Shown here piece after piece: positions 1-5,648 of a stretch of DNA of 6,510 bases. The DNA lies in contig JAKAZX010000236.1 of assembly GCA_021826485.1 (NCBI GenBank), positions 1-6,510 of the forward strand, written 5' to 3'. The notes under the pieces are model-generated. The model saw nothing but the letters and a program-made list of their open reading frames with translations, searched no databases and was not told the origin of the DNA. This stretch comes from Pseudomonadota bacterium (GTDB lineage Bacteria > Pseudomonadota > Alphaproteobacteria > Acetobacterales > Acetobacteraceae). The first letter of the stretch is position 1, and every line of letters starts with the position of its first letter. A program made the translations under genes and the position numbers.

Positions 1-318
1 ATGCTGGCGGAAGGGGCACTGGAAGAGGTCGCGGCACTGCTCGCCCTTCGCCTCGATCCCGCGCTGCCGGCGATGCGCGCGCATGGCCTGCCGGAACTGG
101 CCGCCCATCTGCGCGGCGAATGGCCGTTGGAGGCGGCGCGCCGCCGGGCGGAACTGGCGACCGGGCAATACACGAAGCGGCAGGCGACCTGGCTGCGCCA
201 CCACAGGCTGGCGCCGGAGGGGCAAACGCATACGATCCATGCGCGAATGACGGGACTGGCGCAATTCTCGGCAAGTGAATTGGCCGATCTGAGGAATTTT
301 CTTCGCGAACGCGGTTGA
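1..318 (+). CDS. miaA: tRNA dimethylallyltransferase, C-terminal part (5' end outside window)
   Basis: MiaA transfers a dimethylallyl group to N6 of adenine 37 in tRNAs that read codons starting with U, which stabilises codon-anticodon pairing. Only the last 105 residues are present. They match the family's C-terminal region: a GALEEV helix followed by LDPALPAMRAHGLPEL (the family's usual 'lpamkaiGyrEl' segment), then a helix ending in QYTKRQATWLR, which corresponds to the conserved TRQYAKRQ-TW-R block. The substrate-binding and P-loop parts lie upstream of the window. The ATG at base 1 is an internal methionine, because full-length MiaA is about 300 residues. The usual Arg before QY is Gly here. 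The next gene, ilvB, follows after 31 bases, a linkage I recall from other Rhodospirillales. Identification is firm even though the P-loop cannot be seen. Confidence 0.9.
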   Translation: MLAEGALEEVAALLALRLDPALPAMRAHGLPELAAHLRGEWPLEAARRRAELATGQYTKRQATWLRHHRLAPEGQTHTIHARMTGLAQFSASELADLRNFLRERG

Positions 319-349
319 CGCACCGCAGCGCGCGGGCTATCAGCGCGGC

Positions 350-2155
350 ATGAGCACGCATCCCACCCCCCCGGAAACTCCGTCCGCCTCGGCGCCGGGC
401 GCCGAAATCCTGCTGCGCGCGCTGAAGGATCAGGGGGTGGAGGTCGTTTTCGGCTATCCGGGCGGCGCCGTCCTGCCGATCTATGACGCGATCTTCCGGC
501 AGAACGCGATCCGCCACATCCTGGTGCGGCACGAGCAGGCGGCGGTGCACGCGGCCGAGGGCTATGCGCGCTCCACCGGGCGGGTCGGCGTGGTGCTGGT
601 GACCAGCGGTCCGGGCGCGACCAATGCCGTCACCGGGCTGGTCGATGCGCTGATGGACAGCATCCCGGTGGTCTGCCTGACCGGGCAGGTGCCCACCCAT
701 CTGATCGGCAACGACGCCTTCCAGGAGGCGGACACGACCGGCATCACCCGGCCCGCGACCAAGCACAACTACCTCGTCAAGCGTGGCGAGGACCTCGCCC
801 GTGTGGTGCACGAGGCGTTCTATGTCGCGCGCAGCGGCCGGCCCGGCCCGGTGGTGGTCGATCTGCCGAAGGACATCCTGATCGGCGCCGCGCCCTACAC
901 GCCGCCGCCGACCGCGCCGCATCGCAGCTACCGCCCGCAGACCGAGCCGAACGCCGACGCCATCGCGCGGGCGGTGGCGCTGCTGAAGGGCGCCAAGCGG
1001 CCGGTGATCTACACCGGCGGCGGCGTCATCAATGCCGGCACCGAGGCGAGCGAGGCGCTGCGCAGCTTCGTGCGGCGCACCGGGTTTCCCTGCACCAGCA
1101 CGCTGATGGGCCTGGGCGCCTATCCGGCCAGCGACCCGCAATTCCTGGGCATGCTGGGGATGCACGGCACGTACGAGGCCAATCTGGCGATGCACGGCTG
1201 CGACGTGATGCTGAACGTCGGCGCGCGGTTCGACGACCGCGTGACCGGCAAGCTCGCGGCGTTCAGCCCCGGCTCGCGCAAGATCCACGTCGATATCGAC
1301 CCGTCCAGCATCAACAAGAACGTGCCGGTGGACGTGGCGATCGTCGGCGATGCCGGGCGCACGCTGCTGGCGTTGCTGCGGGCGTGGGATGCCGATGCGG
1401 CGGAGCCGGATCGTGCGGCGCTGGCGGAATGGTGGCGGCAGATCGACGCATGGCGCGGCAAGGACGCGCTGCGCTACACGCAGCCGCAGACCAAGGGCGC
1501 CGTGATCAAGCCGCAATACGCGATCCAGCGCCTCTATCAGCTCACCCGCGAGGCCGGGCGCGAGACGTTCATCTCCACCGAGGTCGGCCAGCACCAGATG
1601 TGGGCCGCGCAGTTCTTCAAGTTCGAGCAGCCGAACCGCTGGATGACCAGCGGCGGCCTGGGCACGATGGGCTACGGCCTGCCCGCCGCGATGGGCGTGC
1701 AGATCGCGCATCCCGACGCGCTGGTGATCGACATTGCCGGCGAAGCCAGCATCCTGATGAACATTCAGGAAATGGCGACGCTTGCGCAGTATCGCCTGCC
1801 GGTGAAGGTGTTCATCCTGAACAACCGCTACATGGGCATGGTGCGGCAGTGGCAGGAACTGCTGCACGGCGGCCGCTATTCCGAAAGCTACAGCGCAGCG
1901 CTGCCGGATTTCGTCAAGCTGGCGGAGAGCTTTCATGCCACCGGCCTGCATGCGCGCAGCGTCGATGAGCTGGACGGCGTGATCCGCGCGATGCTGGAGG
2001 CGCCCGGCCCGGTGATTGCCGACATCGCGGTGGACGAGAAGGAAAACTGCTTCCCGATGATCCCGAGCGGCGCACCGCACAACGAGATGATCCTGGGGCC
2101 GGAGCACGAGGCCGATGCGGCGGGAATCGCCGATGCCGGTCTCGTGCTGGTGTAG
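350..2155 (+). CDS. ilvB: Acetolactate synthase (AHAS), large catalytic subunit
   Basis: This ThDP-dependent cytoplasmic enzyme condenses two pyruvates to 2-acetolactate, or pyruvate with 2-oxobutyrate to 2-aceto-2-hydroxybutyrate. It is the first common step of valine, leucine and isoleucine synthesis. The 601-residue length is normal. The N-terminal ThDP domain (about 17-185) has the activating Glu62 in RHEQ and the VTSGPGATN stretch (85-93). The central FAD-binding domain (about 200-345) contains GARFDDRVTG (291-300). The C-terminal ThDP domain (about 385-570) ends its metal motif with Asn491-Asn492, followed by MGMVRQWQELLHGGR with the conserved Trp501. The metal motif begins Gly464-Glu465-Ala466, where most AHAS enzymes have Gly-Asp-Ala. 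The start gives the usual short variable leader before AEILLRAL; no good Shine-Dalgarno precedes it. ilvN follows after 4 bases, consistent with equal production of both subunits. Confidence 0.97.
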   Translation: MSTHPTPPETPSASAPGAEILLRALKDQGVEVVFGYPGGAVLPIYDAIFRQNAIRHILVRHEQAAVHAAEGYARSTGRVGVVLVTSGPGATNAVTGLVDALMDSIPVVCLTGQVPTHLIGNDAFQEADTTGITRPATKHNYLVKRGEDLARVVHEAFYVARSGRPGPVVVDLPKDILIGAAPYTPPPTAPHRSYRPQTEPNADAIARAVALLKGAKRPVIYTGGGVINAGTEASEALRSFVRRTGFPCTSTLMGLGAYPASDPQFLGMLGMHGTYEANLAMHGCDVMLNVGARFDDRVTGKLAAFSPGSRKIHVDIDPSSINKNVPVDVAIVGDAGRTLLALLRAWDADAAEPDRAALAEWWRQIDAWRGKDALRYTQPQTKGAVIKPQYAIQRLYQLTREAGRETFISTEVGQHQMWAAQFFKFEQPNRWMTSGGLGTMGYGLPAAMGVQIAHPDALVIDIAGEASILMNIQEMATLAQYRLPVKVFILNNRYMGMVRQWQELLHGGRYSESYSAALPDFVKLAESFHATGLHARSVDELDGVIRAMLEAPGPVIADIAVDEKENCFPMIPSGAPHNEMILGPEHEADAAGIADAGLVLV

Positions 2156-2159
2156 TTCG

Positions 2160-2681
2160 ATGTCCGGGGAGGCAGGCGGCGGTTATCGTTCGGCGACGAT
2201 ATCCGTCCTGGTGGACAACGAGGCCGGCGTGCTGGCGCGGGTGATCGGGCTGTTTTCCGGCCGCGGCTACAACATCGACAGCCTGACCGTCGCGCCGGTG
2301 GAGGATGGCGGCCAGCGCAGCCGCATCAACATCGTCACCTCCGGCACGCAGATGGTGATCGAGCAGATCAAGGCGCAGCTCGACCGGCTGGTGCCGGTGC
2401 ATCGCATCGCCGATCTGACCCAGCTAGGCCCTCACATCGCGCGCGAAATGGCGCTGATCAAGATCGTCGCCCCGGCCGGCGACAAGCGCGCCGAGGCGCT
2501 GCGGCTGGCCGATGCGTTCCGTGCCCGCGTGGTGGACGCCACCACCGAGAGCTTCGTGTTCGAGATGACCGGCAGCACCGACAAGCTGGATGCCTTCGTC
2601 GCGCTGATGCGTCCGCTGGGGCTGGCCGAGGTGTCGCGCACCGGGGTCGCCGCGATGGCGCGCGGCCCGCGGGCGATCTAG
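2160..2681 (+). CDS. ilvN: Acetolactate synthase, small regulatory subunit
   Basis: This protein binds and activates the IlvB subunit and confers feedback inhibition by valine. The 173-residue product has an N-terminal ACT domain (about 13-86), beginning ISVLVDNEAGVLARV and running through GLFSGRGYNIDSLTV. A C-terminal ACT-like domain (about 94-168) contains IAREMALIKI and the KLDAFVALMRP helix. Asn20, Gly23 and Asn38 align with Asn11, Gly14 and Asn29 of E. coli IlvH, residues implicated in valine binding, so valine control is probably kept. I chose the ATG at 2160 because it lies 4 bases after the ilvB stop and puts the ACT domain at the usual distance from the N-terminus. The in-frame ATGs at 2115 and 2133 would add unrelated sequence overlapping ilvB. 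There is no clear Shine-Dalgarno, so translation is probably coupled to ilvB. Confidence 0.96.
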   Translation: MSGEAGGGYRSATISVLVDNEAGVLARVIGLFSGRGYNIDSLTVAPVEDGGQRSRINIVTSGTQMVIEQIKAQLDRLVPVHRIADLTQLGPHIAREMALIKIVAPAGDKRAEALRLADAFRARVVDATTESFVFEMTGSTDKLDAFVALMRPLGLAEVSRTGVAAMARGPRAI

Positions 2682-2728
2682 GGAAACGATCGCGGCCCAG
2701 CGCCACGACGCAACGGGATATGAGCAAC

Positions 2729-2734
2729 GAGGAA
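2729..2734 (+). promoter_or_regulatory. Ribosome binding site of ilvC, decides its start
   Basis: GAGGAA ends 5 bases before the ATG at 2740. That spacing favours this ATG over the in-frame GTG at 2737, as does the conserved IlvC N-terminus MRVYYD. Confidence 0.7.
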
Positions 2735-2739
2735 CAGTG

Positions 2740-3759
2740 ATGCGCGTCTATTACGACCGTGATGCCGACGTGAACCTGATCAAAGGGAAGAAGGTCGCGG
2801 TCATCGGCTATGGCAGCCAGGGCCACGCCCACGCCAACAACCTCAAGGACAGCGGCGTTGCCGATGTCGTGGTCGGCCTGCGCGCCGGCTCCGCCGGCGT
2901 CGCCAAGGCGGAGGCCGCCGGCCTGCGCGTGATGGATGCGGGCGACGCGGCGAAATGGGCCGATGTGGTGATGGTGCTGACGCCCGACGAAGGGCAGGGT
3001 GACCTGTATCGCGAGAAGCTCGGGCCGAACATGCGGCCGGGCACGGCGCTTGCCTTCGCGCACGGCCTGAATATCCATTTCAACCTGATCGAGGCGCGGC
3101 CGGACATCGACGTGTTCATGATCGCGCCGAAGGGGCCGGGCCATACCGTGCGCAGCGAGTACCAGCGCGGCGGCGGCGTGCCGTGCCTGGTCGCGGTGGC
3201 GCAGAACCCGTCGGGCAACGCGCTGGAGATCGCGCTGTCCTACGCCTCGGCGATCGGCGGCGGGCGCGCCGGGATCATCGAGACGACGTTCAAGGAGGAA
3301 TGCGAGACCGACCTGTTCGGCGAACAGGTGGTGCTGTGCGGCGGCCTCGTCGAACTGATCCGCGCCGGCTACGAGACGCTGGTGGAGGCCGGCTATGCGC
3401 CGGAGATGGCGTATTTCGAGTGCCTGCACGAAGTGAAGCTGATCGTCGATCTGATCTATGAGGGCGGCATCGCCAACATGAACTACTCGGTCAGCAACAC
3501 CGCCGAGTACGGCGAATACGTCTCCGGCCCGCGTGTCATCACGGCGGAGACGAAGGCCGAGATGAAGCGCATCCTGGACGACATCCAGAGCGGCCGGTTC
3601 GCCCGCGACTGGATGCTGGAGAACCGGGTGAACCAGGCCAGCTTCAAGGCGATGCGCCGGCGCGCCGCCGAGCACCCGATCGAGCAGGTGGGCGAGAAGC
3701 TGCGCGCGATGATGCCGTGGATCGGCAAGAACCGGCTGGTGGACCGCACGCGGAACTGA
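2740..3759 (+). CDS. ilvC: Ketol-acid reductoisomerase, class I (NADPH type)
   Basis: IlvC isomerises and reduces acetolactate or acetohydroxybutyrate to the dihydroxy acids, the second common step of branched-chain amino acid synthesis, using Mg2+ and NAD(P)H. The 339 residues are the standard class I length. The Rossmann domain has GYGSQGHAHANNL (23-35). The cofactor loop Arg48-Ala-Gly-Ser51-Ala-Gly53 keeps the 2'-phosphate contacts Arg48 and Ser51 but has Gly where Ser or Thr is usual at 53. His108 and Lys131 of the active site are present. The C-terminal knotted domain has the metal ligands Asp191, Glu195, Glu227 and Glu231, plus Ser252 that touches substrate. The C-terminus, HPIEQVGEKLRAMMPWI, is typical. 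It sits 58 bases after ilvN on the same strand, in the expected pathway order. I see no convincing separate promoter in that gap. Confidence 0.98.
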   Translation: MRVYYDRDADVNLIKGKKVAVIGYGSQGHAHANNLKDSGVADVVVGLRAGSAGVAKAEAAGLRVMDAGDAAKWADVVMVLTPDEGQGDLYREKLGPNMRPGTALAFAHGLNIHFNLIEARPDIDVFMIAPKGPGHTVRSEYQRGGGVPCLVAVAQNPSGNALEIALSYASAIGGGRAGIIETTFKEECETDLFGEQVVLCGGLVELIRAGYETLVEAGYAPEMAYFECLHEVKLIVDLIYEGGIANMNYSVSNTAEYGEYVSGPRVITAETKAEMKRILDDIQSGRFARDWMLENRVNQASFKAMRRRAAEHPIEQVGEKLRAMMPWIGKNRLVDRTRN

Positions 3760-3777
3760 GGAACGAGCGGCCGGTTC

Positions 3778-3805
3778 TTGTGTTCATACGGAAATTCCGT
3801 ATAGT
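3778..3805 (+). promoter_or_regulatory. Predicted sigma70-type promoter of the toxin-antitoxin pair
   Basis: TATAGT at 3800-3805 matches the -10 consensus in five of six positions. TTGTGT at 3778-3783 is a poor -35 (TTG only) at 16 bases spacing. The patch is AT-rich in an otherwise GC-rich region. A start of transcription about 7 bases after the -10 would fall at about 3812, on the toxin start codon, implying a leaderless transcript. Confidence 0.55.
3786..3802. promoter_or_regulatory. Perfect 17-base palindrome, likely autorepression operator
   Basis: ATACGGAA, one central A, then TTCCGTAT: two exactly complementary 8-base arms. The palindrome fills the promoter spacer and covers the first half of the -10 box, 8 bases before the toxin start codon. 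This is where a toxin-antitoxin operon places its operator, and the downstream antitoxin carries an XRE-type helix-turn-helix, a fold that binds such short palindromes as a dimer. That the antitoxin binds here is inferred from position. Confidence 0.7.
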
Positions 3806-3810
3806 GCGGG

Positions 3811-4098
3811 ATGGGTGAACGGCGGGAGTTCACCTGGGACGAGGCGAAAGCGGCCAGCAATCTCGGCAAGCATGGCGTTTCCTTTGCTTATGCGACTCGG
3901 GCCTTCCTCGATCCCGGTCGAGTGGAGCTGGACGCGACGCGGCCGGATGATCGCGAGGTGCGCCGCAAGGTGATCGGCGCGATCGAAGGCCGCGTCTTCG
4001 CGGTGGTCTATACGGAGCGGCACGGCGGCATCCGCATCATTTCCGCCCGCCGCTGCAACGCGCAGGAGGGCAAGGCCTATGGTGCGGTTTATCCTTGA
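3811..4098 (+). CDS. brnT: BrnT-family (DUF497) toxin of a type II toxin-antitoxin pair
   Basis: BrnT proteins are small ribonuclease toxins with a RelE-like fold that stop translation until bound by their antitoxin. The 95-residue product has the family signature: Phe7-x-Trp9-Asp10, Lys13, Asn17 and KHGVSF (20-25) at the N-terminus. Near the end are Arg75 and the Ser78-Ala79-Arg80...Glu86...Tyr90 block that closes the fold. No key residue seems lost, so it may be active. The ATG at 3811 is the only reasonable start; it has no Shine-Dalgarno at normal distance, and the predicted promoter lies so close that the message may be leaderless. The last 20 bases overlap the antitoxin gene. By hand count 23 of 95 codons end in A or T, against 7 of the first 62 in ilvC, suggesting a different origin from the ilv genes. 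The gene symbol reflects family only. Confidence 0.88.
   Translation: MGERREFTWDEAKAASNLGKHGVSFAYATRAFLDPGRVELDATRPDDREVRRKVIGAIEGRVFAVVYTERHGGIRIISARRCNAQEGKAYGAVYP
4064..4070 (+). promoter_or_regulatory. Strong ribosome binding site of the antitoxin gene
   Basis: AGGAGGG lies inside the toxin coding sequence and ends 8 bases before the antitoxin ATG at 4079. It is the best Shine-Dalgarno in the window and fixes the antitoxin start. The toxin has none, so more antitoxin than toxin is probably made from the shared message. Confidence 0.8.
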
Positions 4099-4441
4099 TC
4101 CGGCGGCCGTGCCCGAACCGACCGACGCGGAGCGTGCGCGGCTCGCCGCGATGACGGACGGCGAGATTACCGCCGCTGCTGCTGACGATCCCGACAATCC
4201 CGAACTGACGGAGGCGGAGCTTGCACGCATCGCTGCGGCGCGGCACGTCCGGCAGGTGCGCATACGCACCGGCATGAGTCAGGCGCGGTTTGCCGCTGCG
4301 TTTCGGATCAATCTCGGCCGGCTGCGCGATCTGGAGCAGGGTCGGACGCGGCCGGACACGGCGCTGCTCGCCTATCTCGACGTGATCGACCAGGAACCGG
4401 AGGCGGTGGGGCGTGCGCTGGGGGCAGCGGGATCGTCTTAA
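4079..4441 (+). CDS. XRE-type helix-turn-helix antitoxin partner of BrnT
   Basis: This 120-residue protein probably neutralises the BrnT toxin and represses the shared promoter. The N-terminal half (about 15-52) is acidic, with LAAMTDGEITAAAADDPDNP and ELTEAEL. This D-x-D-N-P-E-L-T style of segment is also seen near the start of BrnA-type antitoxins and may hold the toxin-binding part (inference). The C-terminal half (about 56-105) is a helix-turn-helix of the XRE/YiaG kind: RIRTGMSQARFAAAFRI followed by a recognition-helix region and LEQGRTRPD, the classic end of this fold. Classical BrnA instead carries a ribbon-helix-helix, so this is a variant pairing. The gene overlaps the toxin by 20 bases. 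Its stop codon shares TTAA with the stop of the opposite-strand membrane protein gene. A/T-ending codons are about 29 of 120, like the toxin. Confidence 0.85.
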   Translation: MVRFILDPAAVPEPTDAERARLAAMTDGEITAAAADDPDNPELTEAELARIAAARHVRQVRIRTGMSQARFAAAFRINLGRLRDLEQGRTRPDTALLAYLDVIDQEPEAVGRALGAAGSS

Positions 4442-4662
4442 GCCTCCCGCGTCCGCCGCTGCATCCATCGCCGCAGCGCGACCGCCGACCACACCGCTTC
4501 CACCGCGCCGAACGGCCAAGCGCCCTGCAGGAAGCCGTACAGCGAGCCGAGCGCGCAGGACGCGGCGAAGCCGAGCACGAACCAGCGGCTGCGCGCCTCC
4601 AGCGCGTAGCAGACCAGCATGGCGGTGACGGCGAACAGGCCGAAGGCGCTGAGCGCCGTCAT
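4438..4662 (-). CDS. Small conserved membrane protein of unknown function
   Basis: The 74-residue product has two clear hydrophobic segments (about 3-21 and 27-47) and a shorter one (about 51-63), then a basic tail, RRWMQRRTREA. By the positive-inside rule that tail should be cytoplasmic. The stretch GFLQGAWPFGAVEAVWSAVALRRW resembles a motif I recall from short uncharacterised proteins of alphaproteobacteria, with no known function. It is the last gene of the leftward operon, 10 bases after creA, with a weak ribosome site. Codon use is strongly GC-ending and the reading frame is clean, which supports a real gene. Its stop codon lies in the TTAA shared with the antitoxin gene coming from the other side. 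Confidence 0.75.
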   Translation of the reverse strand: MTALSAFGLFAVTAMLVCYALEARSRWFVLGFAASCALGSLYGFLQGAWPFGAVEAVWSAVALRRWMQRRTREA

Positions 4663-4672
4663 CGCCGGCCGC

Positions 4673-5137
4673 CTATTTCGTCTGCAACGGCACCGCCGTC
4701 ACGCTGTTGAACGCGCTGCCGCCGGTCCCCACGCTGATCGTGGACCAGACCAGATAGATCAGCACCTGCTTATCCGCGTCGAACAGGCGGGAAATGCGCA
4801 CCTGCTTGAACAGCGGGCTCATTTTCTCGCCGAACACCACTTCGTTGTCGGGCAGCTTGCCGCGCAGGCTGACCGGGCCGGTGGCGCGGCAGGCGATCGA
4901 GAAGCGGTTGGGGTCGGTGGCCAGTCCGAAACTGCCCTTCACCCCGCCGGTCTCGGCGCGCGAGACGTAGCAGCTCACGCCATCGACGCGCGGATCGTCA
5001 TAGCGGTCGACGACGATGCGGTCGTTGCGGCCGAGCAGGCGGAAGGTCGTATCGACCGTCCCGATCCGCTTCGCGCCATCGTCGGCCAGCGCCGGAACGG
5101 CAGCCAGCAGCAGCAGCAGAAGTGCGAGTCGCAGCAT
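4673..5137 (-). CDS. creA: CreA family secreted protein
   Basis: CreA is a conserved exported protein of unknown biochemical role; in E. coli it lies beside, but outside, the CreBC two-component system. From the first possible ATG (5143) the product is 156 residues, close to E. coli CreA (157). A signal peptide has a long leucine run and a PALA-DD cleavage site near residue 20. The mature protein starts with IGTVDTTF and contains DRYDDPRVDGVSCYVSRA, TGGVKG and a second Cys in FSIACRATGP; these two Cys (58 and 85 from the first ATG) could form a disulfide in the periplasm. EVVFGEK and YLVWSTISVGT near the end are also family-like. I prefer the ATG at 5137 (154 residues) because GGGAGG is 6 bases away. 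The ATG at 5143 overlaps the rppH stop as ATGA but touches that ribosome site. Either way it is coupled to rppH. Confidence 0.92.
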   Translation of the reverse strand: MLRLALLLLLLAAVPALADDGAKRIGTVDTTFRLLGRNDRIVVDRYDDPRVDGVSCYVSRAETGGVKGSFGLATDPNRFSIACRATGPVSLRGKLPDNEVVFGEKMSPLFKQVRISRLFDADKQVLIYLVWSTISVGTGGSAFNSVTAVPLQTK

Positions 5138-5139
5138 TC

Positions 5140-5646
5140 TCATCCTCCCGGATCGGCGACGGCGTAACGCGCGAAACTCTCCGCCAGCAGCGCATAGATC
5201 GCCCGTTTGAACGGCGGGCCGAGGCGCGGCAGGTCGGCCAGCGCGGCCCAGCGCCAGGCATCGAATTCGGGATGCGGGTCGCGGTCCAGCCGGATGTCGG
5301 CGTCGGTGCCGAGGAAACGCAGGGCGAACCAGCGCTGCCGCTGGCCGCGATAGCGTCCGCCGAGGGCGACGCCGAGCAGATGCGGCGGCAGGTCGTAGGC
5401 GAGCCAGTCCGGATGCTCGCCGATGATCACGGCGCGGTCGGTGCCGATCTCCTCCGCCAGTTCGCGCAGCACGGCCGCGCGCGGGTCTTCCGCCGCGTCG
5501 ATGCCGCCCTGCGGCAGTTGCCAGCCGCCGGGCGCGCCCTCGGCGTTCGGCAGGTCGGCCCGGCGGGCGACCAGCACGCGGCCGTCGCGGCTGAACAGCG
5601 CGGCGCCGACATTCGGGCGATAGGGCAGGGCGGCGGGATCGGGCAT
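5140..5646 (-). CDS. rppH: RNA pyrophosphohydrolase (Nudix hydrolase)
   Basis: RppH removes pyrophosphate from the 5' triphosphate end of mRNA, starting 5'-end-dependent decay. The alphaproteobacterial members (IalA/NudH type) also cleave dinucleoside polyphosphates such as Ap4A. The 168-residue protein begins with the family's YRPNVGAALFSRDGRVLVARR and WQLPQGGID. The Nudix box runs from Gly47 to Thr69, with Glu53, Arg61-Glu62 and Glu65-Glu66 all present, so the metal site is complete. YDLP, QRQRWFALRF and EFDAWRW follow as expected. The ATG at 5646 lies 2 bases after the stop of the upstream gene and about 11 bases after GGGGAGGAG. An open reading frame continues upstream in this frame but only shadows the neighbouring gene. 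The end overlaps or touches creA, so the genes form one operon. Confidence 0.94.
   Translation of the reverse strand: MPDPAALPYRPNVGAALFSRDGRVLVARRADLPNAEGAPGGWQLPQGGIDAAEDPRAAVLRELAEEIGTDRAVIIGEHPDWLAYDLPPHLLGVALGGRYRGQRQRWFALRFLGTDADIRLDRDPHPEFDAWRWAALADLPRLGPPFKRAIYALLAESFARYAVADPGG
5144..5149 (-). promoter_or_regulatory. Ribosome binding site of creA, decides between two ATGs
   Basis: GGGAGG on the minus strand lies within the end of rppH. It is 6 bases before the ATG at 5137-5135 but directly abuts the ATG at 5143-5141, which favours the downstream ATG as the main start. Confidence 0.6.
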
Positions 5647-5648
5647 GG

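Noticed and set aside
319..349. Possible attenuator or leader peptide ahead of ilvB
   Set aside because: Only 31 bases separate miaA and ilvB. There is no peptide rich in Val, Leu or Ile and no alternative hairpins.
1384..1968. 194-codon plus-strand frame inside ilvB
   Set aside because: It is an out-of-frame shadow of ilvB, with low-complexity Arg/Ala/Gly-rich translation and no family motif.
2115..2159. Longer IlvN starting at 2115 or 2133
   Set aside because: The added residues are not IlvN-like and overlap the ilvB end. The ATG at 2160 gives the normal length.
2458..3675. Long 405-codon open frame on the minus strand opposite ilvN and ilvC
   Set aside because: It is the antisense shadow of two well-supported genes in GC-rich DNA. 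Its product is rich in His, Arg and Asp with no recognisable domain.
3759..3779. Possible terminator after ilvC: AGGAAC pairing with GTTCTT around a 9-base loop
   Set aside because: The stem is only 6 pairs including a G-U pair, and no T-run follows. It is too weak to call a terminator.
4010..4016. ATACGGA inside the toxin gene, resembling half of the operator palindrome
   Set aside because: A 7-base match is expected about once by chance in a window this size on both strands, and there is no matching second arm.
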